DNA from: Mediannikoviicoccus vaginalis
GTDB lineage: Bacteria; Bacillota; Clostridia; Tissierellales; Peptoniphilaceae
Assembly: GCF_928097925.1 (NCBI RefSeq)
Contig: NZ_CAKMRI010000001.1
Location: 1,240,001-1,304,000 of the forward strand
Direction: 5' to 3'
Length of the DNA stretch: 64,000 bases
A program made the position numbers and the translations under genes. The notes under the pieces are model-generated. The model was given only the letters and a program-made list of their open reading frames with translations, was not told where the DNA came from and did not search any database. Positions 34,745 through 46,300 of this stretch are shown here, in pieces (within the stretch, counting starts at the first letter, position 1; each line of letters opens with the position of its first letter).

Positions 34745-36451
34745 ATGAAATTAGTAATCGCAGAAAAACCAAGTGTTGCAGCATCAATAGCAAAAGTTAT
34801 AGGAGCAAAAAATAGAAATAATGGATATTATGAGGGGAATGGATACATTGTTTCATGGTGTGTTGGGCATTTAGTACAAATGGCAAATCCTGATGTGTAT
34901 GATGAAAGATATAAGAAGTGGAGAATTGAAGATTTACCTATTATCCCAAAAGAATACAAGTATGAGGTAACGAAGACAACTAAAAAACAGTTTAATATTC
35001 TTAAAAGACTAATGAATAGTAATGAAGTTGACACCATTATTAATGCTTGTGATGCTGGTAGAGAAGGAGAAGCTATCTTTAGACTTGTATATATGATGGC
35101 AAATTGTAAGAAGAAAATGAAACGTCTTTGGATTTCCTCAATGGAAGACTCTTCCATAAAAGAAGGATTTAGCAACTTAAAAGATGGAAGTAATTATGAT
35201 AATCTTTTTGATTCAGCTAAGGCTCGTGCCATAGCTGATTGGCTTGTTGGAATGAACATAAGTAGACTTTACTCCTGTCTATATAATGAAAATTATAGTG
35301 TAGGCAGAGTACAAACACCAACTTTATCAATGATTGTGAATAGAGATGATGAGATAAATAGTTTTAAAAAAGAAAAATATTATACAGTGGAGATTTCTAT
35401 GAATGGATTTACACTGTCGACAGATAGAATTGATGATAAGATAGTGGCAGAACAGCTTAAAAATTTAATCGGAGAAAAAATTGAAATAACCGATGTAATT
35501 AAAAAAGAAAAGATTACAAAGCCTAATCTGCCCTTTGATCTAACAACACTTCAAAGAGAATGTAATAAGTATTTTGGATACAGTGCAAAACAAACCCTAG
35601 ATTATGCCCAAAGCCTGTATGAAAAGAAGTATATTACCTATCCACGAACAGATTCAAGATATTTGACAGTAGACATGATAGAAAGCACTGTAAATAATAT
35701 TATAGGAAAAAATGATTTTGACACAGAAAGAATTAAGGTAGTTTTTAATTCTGAAAAAGTTACAGATCATCATGCAATAATTCCAACGATAAGTTCATTA
35801 AATAAGGATATTTCAAATCTCCCGGAAAGCGAAGCCAAAGTATATAGACTTATAACAAATAAACTCTATGCAAGTTTTGGATATCCACTTGTAGAAAATA
35901 CAACAAAGATAGTGGCTGAATTTGACGGGTTTGAATTTATAAACACTTATAAAATAATTGCAGAAGAAGGGTTTACAAAATATTTAGAAGAATATACATC
36001 AAAGAAGAAAGAAGATATACAACTTCCCGATGTAAAAATAGGAGATCTTTTATATATTGAAAATAAAGATATAAAAGAGAAATATACAAAACCACCTAAA
36101 CACTTCACTGAAGACACACTCTTAAAAGCTATGGAAATAGCTGGAAATGATGAATTAGTTAAGGATGTCGAAGTTGAAAGAAAAGGACTTGGTACTCCTG
36201 CTACAAGAGCGGGAATAATAGAAAATTTGATATACAAAGGTTATATAAAAAGAGAAAAGAAAAACCTAATATCAACTAGGAAGGGATTAAATCTAGTTAC
36301 TATAGTTATAGATGAGTTTAAATCTCCAAAGACAACAGCAAAATGGGAAATGAGATTAAGTGATATAGCAAAGGGTAAGGAATATAAAGAGAATTTTTTA
36401 AAAGAAATTGAAGAAGAAATAGAAAATACTATAGGTAAATATTATAAGTAA
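34745..36451 (+). CDS. topB: DNA topoisomerase III (type IA)
   Basis: 568 residues. The toprim domain has LVIAEKPSVAASIAKVIGA and INACDAGREGEAIFRL, and the catalytic tyrosine lies in YITYPRTDSRYL (about residue 298). VGRVQTPTL and GLGTPATRAGIIENL are further type IA motifs. It lacks the C-terminal zinc-finger or basic extension of longer TopB forms, so it ends right after the core. ICE-borne TopB relaxes or decatenates element DNA during transfer and replication. AAAGGAGG SD, directly behind a terminator hairpin. Confidence 0.93.
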   Translation: MKLVIAEKPSVAASIAKVIGAKNRNNGYYEGNGYIVSWCVGHLVQMANPDVYDERYKKWRIEDLPIIPKEYKYEVTKTTKKQFNILKRLMNSNEVDTIINACDAGREGEAIFRLVYMMANCKKKMKRLWISSMEDSSIKEGFSNLKDGSNYDNLFDSAKARAIADWLVGMNISRLYSCLYNENYSVGRVQTPTLSMIVNRDDEINSFKKEKYYTVEISMNGFTLSTDRIDDKIVAEQLKNLIGEKIEITDVIKKEKITKPNLPFDLTTLQRECNKYFGYSAKQTLDYAQSLYEKKYITYPRTDSRYLTVDMIESTVNNIIGKNDFDTERIKVVFNSEKVTDHHAIIPTISSLNKDISNLPESEAKVYRLITNKLYASFGYPLVENTTKIVAEFDGFEFINTYKIIAEEGFTKYLEEYTSKKKEDIQLPDVKIGDLLYIENKDIKEKYTKPPKHFTEDTLLKAMEIAGNDELVKDVEVERKGLGTPATRAGIIENLIYKGYIKREKKNLISTRKGLNLVTIVIDEFKSPKTTAKWEMRLSDIAKGKEYKENFLKEIEEEIENTIGKYYK

Positions 36452-36563
36452 ATTGATTATAAAAACTTGAATATAATTATAGGAATGAAGAAAGGAATGA
36501 TTTATGAAAGAAATAGGGTATAATATAAGTGATAAAAGAGTAGGCATTAGGAAATTTGCTTAT

Positions 36564-36592
36564 TTGACATTACTATAAATATACGTTATACT
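36564..36592 (+). promoter_or_regulatory. Consensus promoter in the topB downstream intergenic region
   Basis: A perfect TTGACA (36564-36569) and TATACT (36587-36592) are separated by 17 nt. No gene with a usable SD starts within 180 bp downstream; a structured RNA and a terminator follow. Confidence 0.8.
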
Positions 36593-36597
36593 CTTAT

Positions 36598-36717
36598 CAG
36601 ATAAAGATGGTGTCCCGCTACCGTTAAAGGTGGAGCATTAAAGAAGGTGTATCACTACCTACATCCCAAAGGTAAAATATTAAAGCAAACAGAGAGGTTA
36701 AAACCTTTCTATTTTTT
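36598..36717 (+). ncRNA. Candidate free-standing small RNA with duplicated 14-nt box
   Basis: About 120 nt between a consensus promoter and an intrinsic terminator, with no sizeable ORF. The box GGTGTCCCGCTACC (36609-36622) recurs as GGTGTATCACTACC (36646-36659). Possible stems are CTACC/GGTGG (36618 and 36629) and GGTGTA/TACATC (36646-36651 and 36660-36665). It is markedly more GC-rich than its surroundings. No known RNA family was recognised. A six-codon ORF from ATG 36607 lacks a good SD. It could control the giant gene downstream or replication of the element. Confidence 0.6.
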
Positions 36718-36718
36718 T
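36691..36718 (+). terminator. Intrinsic terminator of the small RNA
   Basis: AGAGAGGTT (36691-36699) pairs with AACCTTTCT (36702-36710), with one G-U pair, and is followed by A and T7. Confidence 0.75.
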
Positions 36719-36780
36719 ATTCCAATTTCTTCTGCAAAGGAAAACGCAAAAAATGAAAGAATGTTTCTGATGAGCATTTT

Positions 36781-37119
36781 TTGATTTATGAAGTGATCGA
36801 TAATAGTATTACTATAGATGGAGATATCTACAAATATTATTCTGATAGAGAAAAAATGCACATATTATCTATATTGGATATTAAGAAAATGATTCCTGTA
36901 CCGACTGATTGTTATGAAAGAATTGATTTTAACGAACTTGAGGATATTAGATATAAAGACTTATTTCAAAAAGAATATGCTTTTTGTTTGAAAATAAAAA
37001 CAAAGGTCTTGATAAAGGTGGAAAAAATATACAAAAAGCAAAAGAAAACAGGAATTATAAGAAGAGCAAATTGTAATTTTTCAAAGTTAGAAAAAGCAAT
37101 GTTGGATTGGAAGCAATAG
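36781..37119 (+). CDS. Hypothetical protein upstream of the giant gene
   Basis: 112 residues from a TTG start with only a weak GATGAG upstream; the frame is open from a stop at 36754. It is beta-rich at the start (YEVIDNSITIDGDIYKYYSD), with a basic tail. No family recognised. The weak start could mean a 5'-truncated gene. It lies between the candidate small RNA and the giant ArdC/helicase gene, on the same strand. Confidence 0.4.
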   Translation: MIYEVIDNSITIDGDIYKYYSDREKMHILSILDIKKMIPVPTDCYERIDFNELEDIRYKDLFQKEYAFCLKIKTKVLIKVEKIYKKQKKTGIIRRANCNFSKLEKAMLDWKQ

Positions 37120-37313
37120 GATAAAGGCAGTTAAAGCGATTTGAAAAGTAAAAAATTCTAAGCGTTTTTTTATTGCAATAAAAAGATAGAGTAAATGACA
37201 TGTTAAAGTTATCTTTTGCTTACAGAAATTTAAAAAATAGAAAGAAATAAAGTTTAATAAATAAATATATAAAAATTTAGTTCATTTTTATCACTATAAT
37301 GAGGAGGGATAAA
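37120..37313 (+). promoter_or_regulatory. Leader region of the giant ICE gene
   Basis: AT-rich, with a T7 run at about 37165 preceded by only a poor hairpin, so termination here is doubtful. No consensus promoter is evident. A strong SD, GAGGAGGG (37301-37308), places the start of the giant gene at ATG 37314 rather than at the ATG overlapping the SD (37299). Confidence 0.4.
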
Positions 37314-40300
37314 ATGCCAAGATATGATATAGTAGATTTAAGTAGAACAATCTATCTTGCAAAAGAAGAATTTAAGAAAGATATAAAAAAATATGAGGAA
37401 TATTTAAAGGTATCAGGCAATAACTATAAGTATCCATATATACATCAAATATCTATATACAATATGGATCCAAAAGCAACAGCCTGTGCAGAATTTGATT
37501 ATTGGAAAAGTATAGGTAGAAGCGTTAAAAGAGGCGAAAAAGGAATACCACTTTTAGATATAGATAGTGGAAGGATAAAATATATCTTCGACATAAGGCA
37601 AACAGTAAGTATTAATCATAATATTTCTGAGGTAAAGTTATGGAAATATGATAGCAAAAAGCATTTAAACTTAATAGATGAACTGATAGATAAGTTTAAA
37701 GAAAAAGATAGTAAGCTTCTATTAAGCCAAGAAGATAAAATTGATGCCTTAGTAGAAAGTAATGTTAGAGGAAAATTCAATAAAATTTTAGAAAGTCTAT
37801 CTGATGAAAGTTTAAAAAGCATTCAAAAGGTAGACCTTTTTAATTTGTTAAAAGAATCCGTAAAAATTTCCATAAGCGAGAGAATGGAGGTCTCATATCA
37901 GCTAAAAGAAGAAAACTTATCTTTACTTTCTAAAATATCAAGTTCGGACATAGACAAAGTATTAAGTATAAGTGCTAATATAAGTAAAGATATCTTACTT
38001 GATTTGGGAAGTGAAATAAAAAGATTAGAAATTTTAGAGAAAATTCAAGAAAGAAAAGATTTGGAGCAGACAAAAGAGCTTAAGGAGCGTTATAATAAAT
38101 TAAGTTCTGATATAAACGGTGAAATAAATTTTAAAGGAGGCTTGGAAGATGAAAGAGAAATTAACATTGGCAGGCAAGGAATACCTCATGGAGGAGGGGA
38201 TTTACACACCAATCGTCAAGGAGAATTCCTTCGAGAGACAGGGAGGGACATACAAGATGGAAGAATTGGAGGAAGGCATGGAAGTCCTAATACCCAATAT
38301 GGCAATTCCCAAGGAAATAGATTTAAAGAAACTCAACAGATGGGGAAGGATGAGATTGAACTTTCTCAAGGAGAACAAAGAAGAGGATTATCAGATAATG
38401 TATTTGCAAGGGACATTGATGGATCATCTTCTATCAAAGGAAAAAGAGATAGAGGACTTTATCACGAGGGAAGAAGTCAAAATGATGGAAACTTGGGGTC
38501 TGACAGAAGAACTGAAAGAAGAGGACTATCTGAAATATCTGAGATTGAAGAAGAACATGGATATGACCCTACAAGAAATAGGGGAAAGGGAGATAATCCT
38601 AATCTAAAAAATGAGGAAGTAGAGTCTACTTCCTTTTTTTCTGCTAAAAATCATGGAGAGCAAATATCCTTCTCAAATCCAATAAGTCAAAGAGAAATAG
38701 ATACATTTTTAATACATGGAGGAAATCATGAAGATGGAAGATTAGCAGTAATAGCAGAATTTTCTAAGGGTAAATCTTTAGAAGAACAGGCAAACTTTTT
38801 GAAAGAAATATATAGGGGAGCCAATGGTCTTGAAATTGAAGGAAGAAAGATATCTGCATGGTTTGGAAAGGAAGGAGCAATTTTTAAAGATGGAGATGAG
38901 GCAAGATATAGAGAAGGGCAAATAGTTTCTTGGAAAGATTTAGCTAATAATATTAATAATTTATTAGATAGAGGAGAATTTGCTAGCAATGTTGAGATTG
39001 TAGAAAGTGCGACATATGAAAGAGAAAAAATAGCAGAAAAATTATTGTATTTAAAGAGAGATCTTACTGATGAAACTAAGGATAGATATTTAGCGATTCT
39101 TAATGATATAAAAGGAAGAGGCTTCCCAGATGAAAAAGAAAATCTCGGGAAAAAACTTGAAGATAAAAATTTTATAAATAAACTCAGAAAAGAATACGAG
39201 GTATTTTTAGAAGAATATAAGATTAATCCTGATATTTTAAGATTTCATCATTATAAATTATCTAAAATCTATAATGATATCAATGATTTAGAAATAGAAA
39301 GAAAATTATATAGGTCAAATTTAAAGGATATTGCACCTATTCAGAGTTTTATAACACAAGATGAAATAGATGAAAGCCTAAAAAGAGGAAGCGGGTTTTC
39401 TGATGGAAAGAAAAGAATATATGAATTTTTTACTGAAAAGCATGATTTAAAAGAACAAGCAGATTTCTTGAAAAATGAATATGGCGTAGGTGGAAGTTCT
39501 CATGCACTATCTGCTGCAAGAGAAAGTGGTGAGTGGCACGATGCGAAGGGAATAAAATATAATAAAGGTAATGCAAAAGAAATACTACTATCTTGGTCTA
39601 ATGTTGCAAGAAGAATTAATGACCTTATTAAAAAGAATAGATATATAGATGAAGAAAGTTTTGAAGAAAATAGGAAGAAAAAAACAGATCAGGAAATAAA
39701 TAAAACAGAAAAAGAAAGCCAGGAGTATATAAATTATCAAGATGATTTGCCTCCAACTGATAATGATGTATATATAGAAAGAACAAATAATAGTTCTATA
39801 TATTATTATCAAGGACAGTCTGTAGCAAGTATAGGTGATGATGGAAAACTTATCATTTATGATGAATTTATGCCAAATTTTTTAAAAGAAGAAATATATT
39901 CCATAGCCTTTGAAAAACAATTAGATATACCATTAGACCAGTTAGACGATGGAATTATTCTTGAGGGAATACATGACACTTTTTATATTAAAGAAAAGGA
40001 AGAAATAGAAGGAAGAGAATATTACCTTTTAGAAAGTCAAAGTCGATATGATGATATTCCAAATATTGTAGTTAATTCTAACAAAGAAGTTATAGATGAT
40101 GATATAGTAAATGGTTTTGAAGAATTTAAGGAATTTTATCCTAATAAAAATAAAGAGAATATAGGTTTTGATTTAGATAGCCATAGAAAAGATGATTATT
40201 GGATAATTGAGTTTAATGAGGGTTCAAGTCTAATAGAAAAAGATTATGCAGGACAAAGGCTGACTAAAGAACTATTAGATGAAATAAGGGAAATAGATGA

Positions 40301-43300
40301 AAAGATAAGACTTCATAATAAGACCTTAGGAGAAGATGAATATGGGCAGATGACTGATAAGTGGGAGGGGTATTCCAAATTCTATTTTAACCATATAGTA
40401 GATGGGAAAATAGTTGATCACTATAAGATAGACATAGGTGATGGAAATGAGATCAACCAAAGAGACTTTGAATTTCTTTATGAACAAATAGGAAAAAGTC
40501 AGATAGAACTTAATCAAACTATAGAAGGAAATAAGATAGATGAAAAAATAATTTCAATAAATCAAATTGAAGATAGAATTTTTGATGTATTAGTTAAGGA
40601 TAAAGTTTTAGAAAATGAAATTATAAAGGCAAGAGAAAACTTAGGAAATAATACCTTAGCAAGTTTTAACTCTGTATTCCAAAGAGAATATGTAAAAATC
40701 ATGAGAGAAGTTGCCGATAAACAGGGAAATCTTCCGGATGATATGAAGGCAATAGATAAGGTTAAAGAATTAGCTATTAGAATAGAAAATAGATATAGAG
40801 AATATTTAAATAATTCACATGAAAACAATATAGAAGATGATAAGGAGATACTCTCTATAAAAGTGGGAGATATAGTTAGAACAGAGGATAATAAATATTT
40901 AAAAATAAAAGATATTTCCAGTGGATATGATAATAACCATAATCAAATAATATATTATTCATATGATGCCTATTTTGATAAGGACTTAAAACTATTCTCA
41001 CATTCCTTTAAAGAAAGCGATTTAAAAGCTTTAGAAGTATTAAGAAATGAAGTAGAAGAAAAATTAACAAAAGAGATTGTAGAAGATAAAATAGCAGTAA
41101 AAGTAGGATTTTATTATGCTTTAGTAGATAAAGAGAAAACAAAGGATATAGAACTAGAAGAAACAGGAATTAGAGTTTATCCAAGAAAGGAAAACTCACA
41201 AGGAAAGATCTACAATTTATATAAAGGGAAATCTTTTGAGGATAGCAGAAAAATAGACAGTTTGTTTGATGAAATTACTGTCAAAATGAAAGAAGTAAAC
41301 CTTACAAATTTAAATGATGTATTAGAATTGGAAAGGGAAGGTTTATTTGAAATTACTGATGATAAAGTTACAAAATTTGAGGAAGGCTATGATATAGATG
41401 TTCAAAGCTTTAATCAGCAATTTCCAGATTACTATAATGATATATATGTTTTTAATAAAAATCTTGAAATCAGTGGAGCATATCAAAATTTAGCACAAAT
41501 AAATGAAGAAAATAAAATTACTTTTAATATAAATTTATCTCAAGAAGAAAAATCAAAAATTGAAGAAATAAGAGATAAAAAAGAAGTTCTTTCCAAGTTA
41601 ATAGATAAGGATATCAAAGAAAAAAGAGAATACTATTTTGATCCTCAAAATGAAGAATACTTACTACTGTCAAAGAAAATAGAAGATGGATTATTAAAAA
41701 AACCAGAAAATATTATAGATGGAAAAGAAGGGTATAAGGTAGAGCTAATCTTAGATGTTAAGGGGAAATCTCTTAAACAAAATTTACGATACAATGGGTA
41801 TATTTTAAATTCTAATCAAGCTATAAAATATAAAAGTTATAAGGACATATTAAGTAACTTACCTTATTTACTTGATGACAAACATAGAGAAGTGCTTTTA
41901 AATGGATATTTAAATCAGCAAATAGAAAATGATAGAACAAGGCAAGAAGAAAATCCATTTAAAGAAGGTATGAGTGTTAGATACAAAGGAAAAGAATACA
42001 CTATAACCGCCATTAACGATACTACAAGTCCTAAAACTATAGAATTAGAAGATAGCACAGGACTAATGAATGGTTTTATTACCGGAAACGAAATAATTCT
42101 TTTTAATGACTACAAAGATCTTGATTTGGAAGTTATAAAAAAAGAGGAATTAATTCCGTTAGAAATAGAAGATTATAGTCTTTTAGGATTACCAGTTCAA
42201 TTTAGAAATAAGGAATATTTAATTAAAGAAAATGAATTTAATGAAGCTGGAATGGGTAGATTAGCTTTAAGTACAATAGATAAGAGTGTTATTACTGAAG
42301 TAATATATAGTAGAGAAAGACCTGTTTCTAATATTTTTGTAAGAAAGGAAGATTTAGAAGAATATAAATCTAGTGAAAAAGATATATTAAGTAAAAAACA
42401 ATCTATCGATAAAGAGGAATTAGTAGAACAAATTAGCTTTGAAGATATTGACAATAATAACGAAGAAAAAGTTAAAAAAGACAATTCAAGGCTTTTACAT
42501 AAAAGCCTTGATGTAATAAATAATAAATCTTCTCTTGTTGCTGATCAGTTTATAGTAAGAGTTGATAATGAAAAGGAAGAATTTTTAGTATATAGTTCGT
42601 CTAATCCAAAAAATTATAGGGAATTTACTCTACCTTTTTCTTACCTCAAAGGAATCGACAAAATTGACGGAGATGGTAATTCATTGAAATTAACCACTCA
42701 TAGAAAAGAAACTATTGATAAGAAGTTAGAAGAATATAAGGAATGGAAAGAAAATAATAATTTAATAAGGACTGATAGAGAAAATATAGAAGGGATTTCT
42801 GAAGTTTCTTTAGAAAACTATAAAATTATTAATGAAGAAGAAAACCTACCACCTTCACAGAGATTAAAAAACAACATTGAAGCTATAAATGTCTTAAAGG
42901 CTTTAGAAAAAGAAAATAGAAGTGCAAGAAAAGATGAACAGGAAATTTTGGCAAAATATATTGGCTGGGGAGGACTTTCCGATGTATTTGATGAAGAAAA
43001 GGAAGGTCAATGGCTTGATGCAAGAAATTTTTTAAAAGAAAATCTAACTGGGGAAGAATATAATAGGGCAAGAGGATCAACCCTAACAGCTTTTTATACG
43101 CCGAAAGTAGTTATAGACGCTATCTATGAAAGTCTTTCTAATCTTGGCTTTGAAAAAGGAAATATATTAGAACCAAGTGCTGGGACAGGGAGATTTATAG
43201 GAAATCTACCTGAAGAAATGAAAGAGTCAAACTTTTATGGAGTTGAATTAGATAGCATTAGTGGACAAATTGCCAAAGAACTTTACCCTAATTCCAATAT

Positions 43301-46300
43301 ACAAATAAAAGGATTTGAAGAAACCAATTTTTCTAATAACCTATTTGATGTAGCCATAGGAAATATTCCTTTTGGAGAATTTAAAGTAGCAGATCGTGAG
43401 TATGAAAGAAATAACTTTCTAATTCACGATTATTTTTTTGCTAAAACTTTAGATAAGGTTAGAGATGGAGGCATAATTGCTTTTATAACATCTTCAGGAA
43501 CAATGGATAAAAAAAGTGAAGATGTTAGAAGATATATATCGGAAAGAGCAGAGTTCTTAGGAGCAATAAGACTACCAAATACTACATTTAAAGGGGTAGC
43601 TGGAACAGAAGTAACTTCAGATATAATCTTTTTAAAAAAGAGAGATAGGCTATTAAAGATAGATGAAGACTGGATAAAGCTAGACAAAGATGCAAAAGGA
43701 CTAATATATAATAAATACTTTGTAGATAATCCTCAGATGGTAATAGGGACTATTGAAGAAATACCGTCAAGATTTGGGACAAGCCTTGCATGTATTGAAA
43801 ATAAAGATATTTCTTTAGAAGAAGGACTAAAAAAAGCTATTAAAAATATCCAAGGTATGTATGAAGAAGCTCAAATAAATGATGATTTAGGAGAAGAAAC
43901 AATACCAGCTGATGATAGTGTTAAAAACTATTCTTTTGCTTTAGTGGATGATGAAATATATTTTAGAGAAAATTCAATTATGCAAAAAATATCCTTAAAC
44001 GAAAAGGATAAAGATAAGGTAAAAGAATATTTAAGATTAAATGAAAGTCTAAGGAAAGTTATAACCTATCAAAAAGAAGACTATTCAGATGAAGAGATAA
44101 AAAAAGAACAAGAAAATCTAAATAAATTCTACGATGATTTCAATAGCAAACATGGAAGACTAAATTCAAAAACCAATAAAAAGTTATTTAGAGAAGATGC
44201 CAATTTTTCTTTAATTTCAACTTTGGAGAAATTAGATAAAGAAGGCAACTTTATAGGAAAATCTGACATCTTTAACAAGAGAACTATAAAAAAAGCTGTA
44301 ATAATAGATCATACAGATAGGGCAATAGATGCTCTGGTACTCTCCATTAGTCAAAAAGGTAAAATAAATTTTGATTATATGGAAGAATTGACAGGAAAAA
44401 CAAGAGATAAATTAATAGAAGAATTAAAGGGAGAAATATTTTTAAATTTAGATTCCTTTGAACCTAATGATATAAATCCATTTAAGTCTGCTAATGAGCT
44501 AGGAGATTTTTCAAGACCTTACGTAAGTGCTGATGAATACTTGTCAGGAAATATAAGAGATAAAATTAAAGTTGTAGACTCTTATATTAAAAATATTGAA
44601 AGAGAATTAGAAAAGGAAGAAAATTCAGCAGATAGAGAGGTGTTAGAAGAAGAGTTAAAAAAGTTACATTTTCAAAAAGCAAAACTAATGGAAGTAATGC
44701 CTAAAGCACTAGATGCAAGTGAGATTACAGTTAGAATGGGTGCAACATGGATACCGGAACAAGATTACAAAAAATTTATGTTTGATTTGTTGAAAACACC
44801 AGTTTCATCAAGGTGGAATATAGATATTAAGTATTCTGACTTTACAGGAGAATATAGAGTTGAAGGAAAAAGCTCTGATAGGGACAATGACCTTGCTTCT
44901 TTTACCTATGGTACAAATAGGGTAAATGCCTACAAATTGATAGAAGATACTTTAAATTTAAGAGATACTAAGGTATTTGACCAAGTAGAAGACAGTGATG
45001 GAAAGAAAAAATCTGTGCTTAATCAAAAAGAAACAATGCTTGCAAGAAGTAAGCAAGAGATGATAAAAGAAGAATTTAAAAGCTGGATATTTGATGATGT
45101 GGAAAGAAGAAATAGATTAGTAGAAGATTATAACGAAAGATTCAATTCCATAAGACAAAGGGAATATGATGGATCTAATCTTACTTTTGAAGGAATGAAT
45201 CCTGAAATAGAATTAAGAGCACATCAAAAAGATGCAATAGCAAGAGGGTTGTTTGGTGGAAATACTTTACTTGCCCATGAAGTAGGAGCAGGAAAAACCT
45301 TTGAAATGATAGGTATAGCCATGGAGTCAAAAAGACTTGGGATGAGTAATAAGTCAATGTTTGTTGTTCCTAACCACATCGTAGAGCAATTTGGAAGAGA
45401 ATTTAATGAACTCTATCCAGGAGCTAATGTATTATGTGCTACAGAAAAAGACTTCACACCAGATAAACGAAAAAGATTTTGTAGTCGTATTGCTACAGGA
45501 AGTTTTGATGCTGTTATTATAGGGCACAGTCAATTTGAAAAAATTCCTATATCAAAAGAAAGACAAGAATATGAATTGCAAGGTCAAATTGATGAAATAA
45601 TTGACTATATAGATGAATACAAAAGAGAAAGGGATCAAAGATTTACTGTAAAGCAATTAGAAAAAACAAAGAAAAAATTAGAGACAAAGTTAGAAAAACT
45701 AAATGCTGATTATAAGAAAGATGACGTTGTAACCTTTGAGGAACTGGGAGTAGATAAGTTATTTGTAGATGAAGCCCACGCATACAAAAACCTCTATCTA
45801 TTTTCTAAAATGAGGAATGTAGCAGGAATTACTTCTACAGATTCACAAAAATCATCAGATATGCTTATGAAATGCCGCTATATGGATGAAATTACTAATA
45901 ATAAAGGATTAGTATTTGCCACAGGTACACCAGTAAGCAACAGTATGGCTGAACTTTATACCATGCAGAGATATTTACAGTATGATGAATTAAAAAAGAT
46001 GAAATTGCAACATTTCGATTCTTGGGCGTCTACTTTTGGAGAAACAATAACGGCAATAGAATTAAATCCTGAGGGTAATGGTTATAGGAGCAAAACCAGA
46101 TTTGCAAAATTTTATAATCTTCCTGAACTTATGAATACTGTAAAAGGATTTATGGATATTAAAACAGCTGATGTTTTAAATCTTCCTACACCAATTGCCC
46201 ATTATGAAACTATAAAAACAAAGCCTACCGAAGAACAAAAAGAAATTCTTGAAACTTTTTCCGAGAGAGCAGATAAGGTTAGAAATAAGGAAGTGGACGC

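Noticed and set aside
36504-36578. 24-codon ORF after topB with an AAAGGA sequence upstream
   Set aside because: It overlaps the promoter of the candidate small RNA, has no motif and ends within it; more likely chance than a gene.
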